A DNA stretch of 64,000 bases from Casuarina equisetifolia (lineage: Eukaryota; Streptophyta; Magnoliopsida; Fagales; Casuarinaceae), in assembly GCA_028551475.1 (NCBI GenBank), contig CM052361.1:20845491-20909490 (forward strand). The letters run 5' to 3'. Of this stretch, positions 33,251-46,643 are shown one piece after another. Made by a program: the position numbers and the translations under genes. The notes below the pieces were generated by a model. That model made no database searches, had not been told where the DNA came from, and saw only the letters and a list, made by a program, of their open reading frames with translations. How positions within the stretch are numbered: position 1 is the first letter of the stretch; every line of letters begins with the position of its first letter.

Positions 33251-34815
33251 GCTTCTGCCTCCTTCGACCCAAGATGACATGCCACATCAGCTGGGCTATT
33301 GGGTGCAATCTACCTCAGCACCGGATGGCTCGCTTACTCGAGACATGTATCAGTTACGGGTGCCTAAGAAGAGCTCATCATCTCCTATTCCTCTTAGTCA
33401 ACGACCATCCTTCCCAAAGCAAAAACTAAGGAGATAACCGGCCCTGCATCATCCACTGCAACACGGAACGCGCCTGCACCTACTGGATTGTGATTAGCGA
33501 CTGCACAGTATAAATTAGTCTGTAATTATTTCATATTTGGGTATACAATGCACATGGATTCATTGTAAACACGGTACGAAGAAATAAAATCAAAACGCAA
33601 AATTTTTTAATTGTCTTTTCTTCTCCCTCTTCTTTTTTCTACCGTCGTTGGTGCTTCCTTTCTCCCACCGACGCTTCACCTTCTCTGTTCTTTCAGTTTA
33701 AAGGGAAAAAGATCGTACATTAGTTGTAAGACAATGAAAGATCGATCCTGGCATCAAACCGGAGGGGTTAATTAGTAACAAGATCACAGTCACATTTTTA
33801 TGTCGAATCAGTGCTCCAAAGAAAAATTAATGGTTGGCTTCATATATTCCCATCAAATTCACTGTTACTTCCCCATGTTCTCTGTACAAAGAACAATCCA
33901 CAATTGTCACAAAGCAAAACTGTGGCCATCCGACCAACTCTAAACAAAACTACTACATCAAAAAGCTACTAGGCTACCTGAGGCTCCTTAGGATGAGGTT
34001 TCACTTCCCTATTATTAAGATTAATCAATTTGGCGGCCTGTGCAGGCCGAAGAAAACTCAGCATCCGGTGTTTGATACCCTCTGCTTGGAGCTTCTGCGT
34101 CACCTGTTAACACTAGCATCTCCGAGAAAGCACAAAGCACCCTCGTTGTTTTCAGTGAGACATGGCTGGTCCACCTATGAACAAGAAGCCAGATCAGATC
34201 AGATCAGATCAGATAAGTAGGGAAAATGTAAAGGACTGTGATGATGGAAGAGTTGATATGTTTCTAGCGGGAAATACCATGATTATCACCTGGAACATTG
34301 CCAGCAGAGTCGTTGCTCCCTCCAATACTGAGAAAAAAAATACCAGACTCAGGGACAAACCAGCAACTCCGCAGATATAACTATCGAATAGGATTCAAGA
34401 AATAAGGCACAGTTTTAAGCAATATATGCTCGGAGAAGGCACGATCACTCAGACAGGAAAGAAGTTGCTTATTTTTGGGGGACCTGCAACCAACCTAAAC
34501 GAAATACATTGGGATCAAGTAGTAGCAATTAGTTTCGATCTGATTTTTTCTGTATTTTTCCAGCCTAAATCTAGCTACTTTTAGATGAACTATAGCACCC
34601 TGTACTAAGTATGCCAGTTTTGCTCCCTCTCCAGCTGTTAGTGAGATTGGAATGAAGAAAAAAGAACACTGAAATTAGAACATCGCTTTGATTGGAATTT
34701 TGGTTCCCCAAATTGGGGCTATGAAATAAAATTAATTTATCCAGCACTTACATTTACTTTCGCAACAAAGATTTTAAGATTTTAAAGAACAGACATGAGA
34801 GAGGTTAGACATACA
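33251..34815. other. Intergenic, 3' flank of the IDM1-like gene
   Basis: No gene supported. The ORF at 33249-33437 continues copia debris. ORF 33834-34220 has no motif. A short (AGATC)n run lies at 34190-34215. The right half is probably 3'UTR of the minus-strand gene that stops at 34816. Confidence 0.45.
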
Positions 34816-37800
34816 TTACAAGTCACGTTCCACATTTCTGCTTTCATCCATTTCTTCTGATTGACATACTTCGGAGATAATAGACATATCCAAACAGCTA
34901 CTGTCACTGTTTTCATATATAAGATCACCATTGTTTCCTGCAAAAAGAGAATTCTCCAATGATTTTCTGAACTACTTCCTTTCGTATAAGATACTTGAAA
35001 TATGACAAAGATACCTCTTGCTGGACTTGATTCCTCTGGGGGGTTCTTTATTAGAAGTTTTTGGCACATGATAGTATCTGGGAAAGTAAGGAAACTATAA
35101 TCCAAAAACTGCAACCTTTCAGAGTCTGTCATCTTCGTGAACCCAAATGAAGTAGTCCATGTGTTCAGCGTGCTAGAAATTGCAGGCAAAATAAGTCTCT
35201 CGACTCCTAATTCAATAAGCCTCTGAAAGAAAAGCAAGTGGACAAAAACAGTGAGAAACCATGAACAGAGGTAATTTCTGGACTTATTCAGCCAAAAAGA
35301 GAAAGATGATGACTAGGTTCTTTCTGCCAAGTTCAAATTTATCCCATTAACTCACCATCTTAGGTGAGCACAATGCGTATAACACCTCTCCCTTTGGATA
35401 CTTACATAAACTGCCTATAGTCTGAAACTTATACCAGCCTATAAGTAGTTTGAATGATAAATAAATTACTGCAAACCTTAACCGGATATTCTATATGATA
35501 AAACCATACAACCATCTGTACTTCCACTCATAATTGGTTTCCCTCCGTAGTGGTCTGAATGATACATGTAAATAGTGGATGTTAGATTACTAATATTGCT
35601 ATAACTAATGACTAAATTAGAGGTTTACTATTGGCGCAAGGAGTGAACCATAATAGTAGAAAGTACTCCCACCCAGCAAAACCCCAGGCTCCCCTTTCTT
35701 TTTTCTCCCCTCCCCCAAACCCAAAAAATTGAAAAAATATATATAGCAAGTTACCTTCTCAAGTTCATTCATCAAGCGACGACACATTCCCTGTTGACGA
35801 TATTGAAACCGGGTAGCAACAAGAGGTATTTCTGCCACTTTCTCTCCGTGGATCCTAGAAAAGGAAAATATCAATTCAGACTACTACAGATTAATGAAGC
35901 AAAAAGAAAGAGATTTTATAAAACTCACCTTACAGTAGCCACAGCGATCATTTCATCGTTTCTCTCCAAAACCACTGTATGAAACCCTCGGAAGTTCAAA
36001 CGTTTAAGCTCTGAGCTGAAATGTTTCAAACCGCAGAAATCATGTTTTTGCACTTGTTTTATCGATGCTAAAAAAGGGTCATAGACTCGGTAAATAATTA
36101 TGTTAATCAAATAAAAGAATTACATAATGGTACTAATATAAGAATTATTATGAGCATAACTAAAACCGAGGTAAAGAATTTCTTACCCTCTACCAAAAAT
36201 AACATCCTCAACAAGATCTCTCCCGGTGAAAGTTTCCTTAACAGGTTCAAAGCACTCATGCATCACACCAAGAGCAACACTGAGTTTGCAGTAATTCTGT
36301 ATCAAGTCCTCGACATCATGACTATCAGACAACATTGGCCTTAACAATGTCCAAGTCAGATTGTCCACTGGAATAGGTTTATCTAACATCTGGTGGAGGC
36401 CAAAGTGCATCTGCAAGAGCAAAACAATCATAATTGCCATTTGGAAGATGTGATACCGAATATAAGCTTACCGTGAAGCGCTTTTGTTTAGTTTTACATA
36501 TTAGAGACATCACATCAGCCACTGACAGAATAAGAAGATCATGAAGCTAAAAATCAAACATCAATTTGGATCGTATTGTCTAGCCTAATAAAAGACAACT
36601 GCTAATTTACTTACTCAGGTTGCTCCCTCCCAATCCTTTTTGTTAGAATACTATTATTCATTGTGAATGCATCTCTTTCTCAAACATTTCCTCCCACTCA
36701 GATCACACTAATAATTCCACAAAATAAATTGTGACTATTACCAAGTAACAGGAAAGGGACGATAGTCCCCCAAGGCTTCATGAACTCTGTTACACATAGT
36801 GCCTTAGAAATTCCACTAAACATAGCTAATAGAGCCCATCGCACAAATAAAGCAGAGGAAAAATGACAAACCTAGAAAGAGTGAATCAATTTGGATATGT
36901 TCTTTCTTGTTTCTTAGCCTCTGTTAGCATGAGTATCTAGCATTTCCAATAGAGCCAATCTAGTTCCAGCTTTTACACTTTTTCTCTTGAATTTTTTCCC
37001 TTCAAACCTACCAACAGATATCTCTTGCCATAGTACTTTGGCCAATCAGGTTGCAATGATCTAACTCTTTAGTTTTTCTGTTTTTTGGAATGATACCTCC
37101 CCAAATGTAAAATTCAATTTCATATTGTACATTTAAAAAAAAAAAAAAGATGTGGGGTATGGATGAAAAAAAAATAACAATATTCCACGGCACATGCAAT
37201 TCTTTGTTGCAAGCAAATATGAAAGACCAATTCATAGAACATTGGCAGGAAAAAGTATTTATGAGTTCACAAGAATCGATAAATTCAAAACCAAATGATA
37301 CAGAAGTGGTTCCCTATGATATGATATTTTAGAGGAATAACTGATAACTCAAACAAATTAACAAAGCGTAAATTCCAAAACCAACACTCACGGACTCGTA
37401 ATACTAATACAAAAAAAATGTAGGTTCAAGTACCTGTTGACACTTTTTGCAGCAGAACCAATTGTCTTCACCATGAGTGTTCAGCGTATCATATCTTAAG
37501 CAGCCAACGTGATCTGCATCAAATAGCAAAACATGCAATCAAAAGAAGATCATATATGCACAGACAAACATCGGTCATTTTACCAAAAGGAAAGTTAGAC
37601 AGATAAAGTTAACCTACATTTACGCTCGCACTGATTGCAAGTAAGGAAAGTGTCATTTAGATGTCCACTGTTGCTTCTGAGTTGCTTTTGCCCACAAATT
37701 CCACATCGGCATGATGGGCAGAACCAATCACCATCCGGAAAATCCTGAAGGAACAAAACAATATCCAGCCCAACACAGAATATCAATGACCTCAATCATA

Positions 37801-40800
37801 TGATCCTTAAGGAAACATCTCCACGAAAGCAAATTGAAAGAAATCAGGAAACTCTCTCTAATGAGCTGAGCATATACAGAAAAGTAAAGAGGAAGAAAGT
37901 TTACCTTCAGATTAATGCAACTTCTATGAAATGAGGACGGACATTGATCACATAAAATCAATTCACCACCATAGTGACAACTGGTACAAATATAGTCATT
38001 CTCGCCCTGCTGATTGCATTTCTTCCTACCACATTGTTTTTGCATGGAGATTCCCATTTTATTATCATGCATCATTTGCCTTTGGCAGTCTAATAGAGAT
38101 CTGCCATCGTCCAAAAAGATACTAGTAGATGGTCTGCAGTATTTGCTGCCGGCATGAACTTCAAAGCCAGAAAGAGTGAACAGCTCTTGACAACATCTGC
38201 ACTTAATCCCTTCACGAGTTATCCACCCTTCTGCCGTTGGATGGTGGTTCTTTCTGCTATGGTAAGCTACTTTTGCCCCCAGAGACACTACATTGTTGTC
38301 AATCAACCAAGAGAGTAATGTTCGAGGATGGTAGTGTGATGAACTAGGAGTGACCACTTGCCGTGCTCTTTTACATGATCGTAGCATGCGGGTTGAACGA
38401 CTACCTTTTAGATCATATCTTAATTTATTGAATGCATCCAAAAACTTTTTCCTTTTCAACTTTGGGAGGTTGGCATTCTTATTTTCTGGATTCAGATTTT
38501 TGCCACCTCTTAGCCCAATTGATGAAAGATCTTCTGTAACATTCAAGTTGTGCAGTGCCTGAAAAGATTGAGATGCAAAATGTAATAAATCGCCATTCCT
38601 CTTCATTCGGATTGTTCTTTTCTTCTGAACTTTTACTTCACCACGTTCAGGAAGTTTTGTTGACTCTGACATACTGGAAGACCCTCTGGACTTCCTTGTG
38701 GATGGTGCATTAGTTGCCGTAGAAGATGGTTTATCACCTTCATCTTGCTCAGTGACTTCACTCATGCAGTCTTTACAGGCTGATCTAAGGGAATGGTAAA
38801 CCTGCCCTCTAGGAGAAGTGTACTGCACCCTACGTTTCCCTCTCTGATATTTGGAACATATCATCCACCCCACTTCTAAGAGGTGCATCCGTGCCTTTAA
38901 ACTCAATAGATGAGTCTCAGAGCGGCTACGTAGTCCATGCATATAATAATCCTTAACAGCTTGGGGGCAAAATTCTGCTTTTCCTATAGGGGCACTGCAC
39001 TGAGGAAACTCCACATTTTGAGGGCAAATATCAGGATCCTGACTTTTTTCTGGTTGTTCTAGGAACAAAGTAGAGGATGGATCATCAGGTTGAATATGCA
39101 AACTTCTCTGGTGATTTGAGATTGAAGAAATCATCTCTACGGAGGATCCCCTTAAATCCTGACAGACCTGACCAAGTGTATAGTAATATTTCCCATGAGG
39201 TGAGGTATACCGCAATCTACGGCTGCCCTTGCCTCCCATAAATTCAATTTTCCAGCCCAGGTAAGAAAGATGCATCCGCAAAGCTGTTGTTGCAGACTTC
39301 ACGGTCCTTTTTTTATTCATACCTTGTAGATAATCACTAACAGCAGTTGGACAGAAAACAGCTCCAGGAAGTATGTCAGGGCCCGCAGCTAGCCAATTTC
39401 CAGTTTCTCGGAGGCTCAAAGATTTGGGTTCTCCAGAGATGTCATGGAAGGGTACATCTGATATAGCCAAAGGTTTCATATCCGGCTCAACATCCAAAGG
39501 AGAAATCAATTCATCCATAGCAGGGATAATAGCGGAGTGGGGTAAATCTGCTTCACTGCTTGTATCAGCATCATCAGCAGTTCTAGCTATCTGCTCCGAT
39601 CCCTCATTTCCTTCTTGTAACAAAGTCTTGGAACGATCTAAAACCTGAAAGCCATCAATGACCTCCCAAACTAACTCTTTCCACAAGTCCTTCCTCGCAC
39701 AGGTCCATTCCTTGATCTTCTCAAAACCCTTTTTTCCTCGCAAGTCATACCAAAATTGCTTCACTGAGTCACCGAGGTACCACTCCTGCTCATATTCCTC
39801 AATCAACTCAAGAAATAACCAGGTCCCCCGTGGCTGCCAATTCTCTGTAACTTCGTTCCAGTTTTGACTAAGTCTTAACATCTGAATTTCTGTATTTAAT
39901 TCATCACCGATATCTGGAAAGAAAACCCTCCTCTTATCTGAACCGTCATCGTGATCAAAAATCACACCTTCCCACCAAGCGTCCTGGTAATAGACATCCA
40001 CACACAGTCCGTAGGGAAGGCTCCATTTACTAAACTCAACTGGAGGTGGCAATGGCCTTATATGCCCACGATAACTATAGCTGTTCACAGAGGCAGAACC
40101 AATCCCATCTAACACAGGTGAAACATGCACATCATCTTCCAGATTGTCAGAACCATCATTTCGTAGGAGATGGTCATATTTGACACGACGACATTGGTTA
40201 TAACACCCGATGACAGTCGCAGAGTGCCATGAGCCCTGAAATCCATCTTCGTCAAACCTCACCTGTAAAATTTCACTTTTTTTTTAACACAGAACTTGGA
40301 ATTCGCGATTTACATTTAGCGTGTAAATAATGATAGATTAGAGGCTGAATCATAACTAAATACAGAAGGAACGGAAATTCTAACACAAAACCCCCCAAGT
40401 CCACGTCTTTGTTCCCCATTACAGAACCTGAACTCATGGCTTTCATGAACACCAAACAGAACTCAAACGAGCCATACATTGTCATTCTAGCCAGGATCAA
40501 AGAGATTGCATTCATGGAAATTGGCTTGGAACACAAAATAATCAATATACAATCAAAAGGAATACGAAAAATATGAGCAACCAATTAATCTACACCAACA
40601 AAATAAACGATGAAGATTCAACTGCATCCACAAAATAGAAAATCAATAAAGAAAAACACATCCACACACAAGACAGAACCCAAAAAGAAGAATCAATGAA
40701 GCATGAAAAAGGTTACGAAAAGAAGCAATAGAAAACTAAAGAACGTCACGCCAAAGGCAGCGACATCCCACCTCTACTCTTTCACAAACTGTAAGCTTTC

Positions 40801-40867
40801 TTTTCGCCGTTGTCCGCTTCCGCTTTCTCATTCCACCAGAGTATGTGGCCTCAGTGGCCAACGCCAT
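34816..40867 (-). CDS. IDM1-like nuclear protein: Agenet, PHD finger and GNAT acetyltransferase
   Basis: Nine exons on the minus strand (40867-40772, 40262-37905, 37744-37618, 37513-37434, 36410-36187, 36015-35929, 35854-35755, 35222-35015, 34937-34816), all GT-AG and in phase, give 1133 residues. The start is the first ATG after an in-frame stop. In order: basic N terminus; two Agenet/Tudor-like modules (about 29-85, 110-195); two copies of an FCP-AV-DY module ending in RRLRYTSPHG or RRVQYTSPRG (about 333-402, 463-531); a TPL-binding/Jas-like segment (about 678-730); a Cys/His PHD finger (about 789-887); and a GNAT fold (about 962-1094) with the acetyl-CoA loop RFQYRQQGMCRRL. Arabidopsis IDM1/ROS4 acetylates histone H3 and guides DNA demethylation. 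This paralogue's target is unknown. Confidence 0.92.
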
Positions 40868-43800
40868 TGAAGACTAAAACTAAGAATGCGGCAGTAGCCG
40901 GATAGCTAAAGAGAATATAGGAGAATCCGTTATGACGTTCTAAATCCTGCTGTAGCTGTGACTTGCCTACCAAGCAAAACGGACACTGGACCGCGTATTT
41001 TATCAAAGGGACTTTTGTGGGAAGGCGGATATCCTAACCTGAAAAGGTTATGATAACGAAGAATAAGAAACGAATCCTTACCCTTGTTCTTTTTTTTTAA
41101 AAAAGAAATACCGTAGTCATCATCTGTGCAATACTTTCTTTTTACTTTTTTTTTTTTAACGCACACAACTAACTCATGCACTTACGTGATCAAAAAGTTT
41201 CAGGTCTTATTTACTTATCACTAAACTAATATACTGACAAATTTTTTCATTTGAAATTCGTTTTTAATCAGGTCTTATTAACTTATCACTGAACTAGTAC
41301 ATAGACAAATTTTCTCATTTGGAATTCAGATTTGCTGAAATGGTCTTCCAATCCTTCCTACTTCGCCGCTTTTATTTCTCTTTTTGCAAGAAGACCATGG
41401 TAAACAACTCTTTTTATCCTCATTATTGCCATTTGCTAATCATTTTATATATATATATAGCATATATGCAATGATTTATTTGAAGTAAATATAATAATCC
41501 TTAAAAGTTTCACACTAGACTTGTTTTTGATTATTTAAAAACAATTGAACTGAATTATATCCTTTTGATTGTCTCATAAAATATTTATATTTAGTATTGC
41601 AATTCTTACACCACCTTGTCTTGATTTGTATATAATGAGATATACATGATTGATTTTCAACTTCATAAACAACTTTATTTCTATTATATTTGTTTTAGCT
41701 TTAAATTATTGTTGTTATGCTGTCTTAGACAAAAGGATGTCTAGTGCAGGAAGCAATAATAGAGAATCTCAAGCATTAAGCATCATGAAGTAATTTCATG
41801 CGAGTTATATTATTAAAATTGTAGAAAATCAACTTCTTTTAACAAGTGAATCCAAAATCACTCGATTAAAACAACCCAAAATATATTAATCAAAGCTTTG
41901 AACAATAATAAAAACAAGTTACAAATAATTTCAATAAATATCGATAATTTTGTAAATTGCGGTCATGCATAATAAAGTTTTCTTTGTGTATAAATTAGTT
42001 TTTCTTCCTAAAAATAAGAGATGCATCCGAAAATTAAGATATTTATGACACTAATTCAGAATTACGATTGGCTTGCACCTGGCAGGTTTTGGATCTTATA
42101 CCTTCTCTTTTGAAGAAATAAAATATCATCACATTATGGAGTCATAAATATCGGGATCTCTTATCATACAAGGGTTTTGAAGAGATTTGTTAGTTTCTTT
42201 AAACACGCCATTCAATGACTTCAATTTAAAAGAAATAAAATAATTTTTTTTATTTTTCTTTCAAATCTGGAAGGTGGGCTTCCTTCGAATCAAAATCTTC
42301 CTTAGTTTTCGAAGCTGGCTTCCATATATATCGTCTTCCTTCACTTTATATCACACCATGTCCCTCATTGGACCACAGGCTATTCTCCTACGTTCATGGT
42401 ACAGGACGTCGATGGCAACCAACGTTTGATTAACGCCGGACGACCTATTGAACATGGTAAGAAATCATTTTACAGTTTATTTCCTGCAAAGGGTATTCAT
42501 CACAGTGCCCGATATTGTCAAGAACTAACCAAACATTTACCCCGTCCTTCACGAAATAAGCCATGTTTCTTCCCGAGATCTAAGGTTTCCTTTTCCGACC
42601 AAGTTTTCTTAATTTATTGGACTAGAGGGTGTTCTCCGAAGGGACGTGAAAGGCAATGCGTAAACGTATGCAGAACAGTACGTTGGGATCGAATCCCTAT
42701 CAGCTTCATCATCGTTACAGCAACCTCTTCTTTTAGCTCTCCCAGGAAACTGTAGCAGAAAGTTGAAAGCTGTCAAATTTGATTGTAACCAACCAGATGG
42801 ACTTTAACCCACTAAGTGGTAATCTTCTTCATGAAAATGATGTTGCAGACCTAACGAGGGATTCGCCGACACTTCCTTTTGTTTTCGGAGCATCAGCCAC
42901 AGAACGGTGTTTTGTTTAGTGGCGGCTAGAATTGCAGATATCCGAGTGCTGGTAACTCTCACAGTACGCGTCAAGTTCGAACAGGATATTTGAAAAGGCC
43001 TGTTCTCGTCCGCGTGCACATGTAAATCAAAACTTGGATTGGAGAGAGCTAAGAAGGAGAAAAAGCTGGAGGTTACAACAGCGGAGACTCTGGAGGTCCA
43101 TTTTTTGTGACAAGAAGGCATATTTATGATCATTGAACTCGATAATCTTGAAACTTGCCTACATCTACGTGAACGCCTCTTAAGATTTTGTTAAACCCAT
43201 GCCCATGATCGATAAAAAAAACTTACTTTTTCTGAAGCAAACCCATCAGAGATGCTTCCGTCAAAGAAAGAAAAACGACGAGAATCAGGAAAATTTTGTT
43301 CAGTGGATATGCTGCAAACCGGTCAACATGAGGGACATGCTGCATAGACTATGAGCAGACCTCACGTAAACATACTCCCCAGTTTACACATGGCATAAGG
43401 AGGCGACCAGAATGGATCTTGCCATAAATAGAAGCCGGCAGATCCTTTATATTGGTCTGGTAATCATTTTCGCTGCAGGCCGGACCTCTTTATGTGACCT
43501 TTCCCAATTACGTTTCAGGAAAAACCAAGTCAATCAGCAAACATTTGGCATCACCAGCGTGTAAGGGGGCAACGGTGCTCTACTGGGTCCTCTCCACTTA
43601 TTAGAATGCAGTTTCATTTAGCGATAAGGGTAGTCTTTTCTTTCTTTTTCGTTAGAGTAGCTCTTTTAAGGGCTTTGAGAAACCGTGGTTTATGACTTTT
43701 GGGGTTTTTTGATGAGTTACCATTCAGTCTATTGCAGAACTTAAAAGAGTCTCGCTAGGGATTCACTGCTGTTGCTTGCATGTCTCTGAAAAGTAGTTTG

Positions 43801-44985
43801 ATTTGAAGCTTCCTATGTGGAGAATCAAATCTTGGTTACCTGCAATGTTATCGTCGATGTCATAATCCAAGATTAGAACTTAGCATACATTCACCAAATC
43901 CCAAGGAAAAACGGTCGAACTCTATGAACCTTTGCAAGTTAGAATTAAAGCACAACAGATCAGATACTAGGAAGACAATCTTTTGTTTTAAGAACTGTAA
44001 TAATTGCGTCTGGCAAAAGAGCCTGCTTTTGCTGTCAACCAGAAGCCAGGCTAGGCGTGCGTCTGACAAGATAAGAAGAACGAAAACAAAAAAGACGCAT
44101 TAACGTCAGAAAAGCTATGAGATTCTAAATCCTTTTAGATTATTAGTTGCAACGATTACTTGATTTGTCAACTCAAGATGTCCAACAAGAAATCCTTTTG
44201 GTGACATTCAAATTACAAGTGGGCGACAAAAGCTCTCTCTTTTCTGGTTTTAGGCAAAATTAGAAGTCGTAAAGGTGGTGTTTTTACAGTGGGCGCCGTA
44301 AAAGCCAAACTTACCTGCCTCAACATAAACTAGTGAGTATCCCAATCAGATTTTAAAGAGTTCATGTGTTGTAATTGCGACTCAGTGGACTTGTTATTGC
44401 AATCAAGAGTTTATGCTAAAGCAAAAGTGAAATTTGGAAACTCTTTTCAATAACTTGCTTTTATCTATATTACCATCATATTTATTTTTCGACAAATCTT
44501 TGCTTTGTTGACTCAATAATATTACCATAAAATGCCTGAAAACAAAATTCTCATGACCCTTGAACTTCAAGATTTGTGCTTATACGACCTTGTTTAGGGT
44601 AAGTTTTGTTGCATTTTAATAGGAGAATAATGATAAAGAAAAAAGAAGAAAACCAAGAATATGCACACCTCTTGCAACTCTTCAACTTATAGAAATAAGA
44701 AAAATGCACCAAATATTACAAATAGCATCAATATCGTCCACTTCTGCATAAGGATGTAAATTGCTAGAAGTGTCTATTCTACATCTTGTAGTGGCCTGTA
44801 GTCCGGTTGAAACTGTAACATGATGAATCACAGAGCCTACTTCTTCTACCAACACAATCTCCTGGTGTAACCTGAAAGGAAGAGAGAAAGATGAAAACCC
44901 AAAACAAAACTATACCCTTTGCCGAAGGATTTCCTTTCCCTGATCTACTGAGGGATAAACACAAAGCAGACTGGAGTTGCAATGT
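40868..44985. other. Intergenic region
   Basis: No gene recognised in 4.1 kb. The left end is the promoter of the IDM1-like gene. The stretch 41200-42250 is AT-rich. ORF 42396-42755 (plus, 119 codons) and 43133-42804 (minus, 109 codons) show no motif, signal peptide or splice-supported extension. A CATAAATAG TATA-like word occurs at 43422 with no gene seen downstream. The right end is the 3' flank of the dioxygenase gene. Confidence 0.45.
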
Positions 44986-46643
44986 TTAAGAGGCCTCCGT
45001 CAGCCGGAACCTTTCAAGCCCAACCTTGAACCCAAGGGTCTTAACATCTTCTTGTACTTTTGCTTGGAAATCGGCATAAGTAAAAGGCTTATACTTCGAG
45101 CTCTGGATCACACTGCCTTCACCTGGGAAGACAAAGTAGCAGATGGAAATCCTCTCTGACTGTTTGTTTAAATTAACTCTGTGTTTGACACTCTTGTACG
45201 TGTCGTCGCTTAATGCCTGTCAAAAGAGTCATCAAACACCAAAATAGCTAAGTATCTGAAAAAATGTAATCTGTTGTTCGATAATGCATGGTAATTATCT
45301 GACGGATGCTCTTAATTACAGACCTGCATCATATCTCCGAGATTGACAATTAACGTGTTGGAAATAGGTTTAACTTGGAGCCACTCATCGTCTTTGAGGA
45401 CTTCAAGTCCTCCCACTTCGTACTGGTTCAAGATGGACACCACCGAGCTGTCTGTGTGCACGTCCAGGCCCCATGCAGGGTTGGCAATAAAGTTTAACGG
45501 GTAGCGGTAAACACGTACAATTCCTGTAGATTCCGATAGGCCGGAGTTTGCTTGTCCTGGATCCAGATTGAGGGTTGTCGCCATAGATTTAAATATGGTT
45601 GTAGCAAGTCTAGCTAGGTGCTTTCCATATTCGTCTAGTAGCAGTCTAGTGAAGCATACAGCACAACTATTGGTAAGCGGCATAAAAATTTCGCATAAAA
45701 AGACAGAAAGGGAATAAAAAAAAAACGAGTCACTAAACTCAACAGAATATACTGGAAGAATTCGCTAAAATCTAAGTGCCCCTTGTTTCTTATAATACAT
45801 CAAGATTTCTTATTCTACTGTGACTCAAAAAGTATCCAGCTTTACAACTTTGACAATCAAGATTAGGAAACAGACTAAATTAGGCAGTTCAATGGAATTG
45901 AAACCCAGAATTTGTAAAACAATGCCTCCTTGATTCAACAACACTGTGGCTTATATATTGCATCGGATTATGAAATGAAATCATTTGATCCGTCAAAGCC
46001 TTATATCTAATGAATACTTTTTACTTGTTTGACATTGACTATGCAATCTAACTTCTGCGCAAAAATCCAGAGAGTACAATCAATATGAGTTCTCCATGCG
46101 ATTTTTCGCCCACCAAAATCTTGTAACTCAATAATAGCTCCCCCACCATCCACCACAACAAGGAGAGGAGCAAAAGAAAACGTACCTGAAAGAAGCAAGT
46201 GTAGGATCTTCAGATTGCGATTGGGAGAGTTGCCCAAGAGGGACATGGAACCCCTCAACCCAATTGATATTTTGGGGGCCTAAAGATAAAGCAGCTCCAG
46301 CAGGGGTAAGGGCAGTGGTGCCCCAAAAGTAGGCCAAAGGGCTGGTGAACAGGTCCTGTTTGAACTCAAAGGAAAGATTAAAAAGCTTCTTGGCATGCTC
46401 ATGAAGTTGGCTCAACAGGGTTGGGGGAACCCCATGGTTGACCACGCGAAAAAGACCCCAATCTCTACAGGCCTCCTCAAGCCGTTCATGGTTCGGGCAA
46501 TGGAGATCTATCACAGGTATCGGGTCCTCCCAATCTTCACAAGGTTCCACGGCACCCGCCGTGTGAACAACGCTCTGGGTCTGGTTGCTCGGCGGGCGGA
46601 AGACAGGAGGATAGGAGTCGAAGCTCAGTTCAGATTTAGACAT
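44986..46643 (-). CDS. 2-oxoglutarate/Fe(II) dioxygenase, gibberellin-oxidase-like
   Basis: Three exons on the minus strand (46643-46186, 45645-45324, 45216-44986), GT-AG and in phase, give 336 residues, typical of plant DOXC enzymes. The DIOX_N domain starts at PIPVIDLHCP and includes the VVNHGVP motif. The double-stranded beta helix carries iron ligands H216 and D218 (VHTDSS) and H272 (SVKHRVN), and the 2-oxoglutarate-binding R282-x-S284 (RISICYF). The text YFWGTTALTPAGAALSLGP and NWVEGFHVPL resembles gibberellin 20-/2-oxidase-like proteins, but the NYYPPC segment of true GA 20-oxidases is VYRYPL here. It is probably a cytosolic hormone or specialised-metabolite oxidase; the substrate is inferred only. 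Confidence 0.92.

Noticed and set aside
37728-37904. Continuation of the long IDM1-like frame past 37905
   Set aside because: The conserved PHD finger resumes at 37744 in another exon after a good GT donor at 37904, so these bases are intron.
42396-42755. 119-codon plus-strand ORF
   Set aside because: No recognisable domain or signal peptide and no homologous copy in the window.
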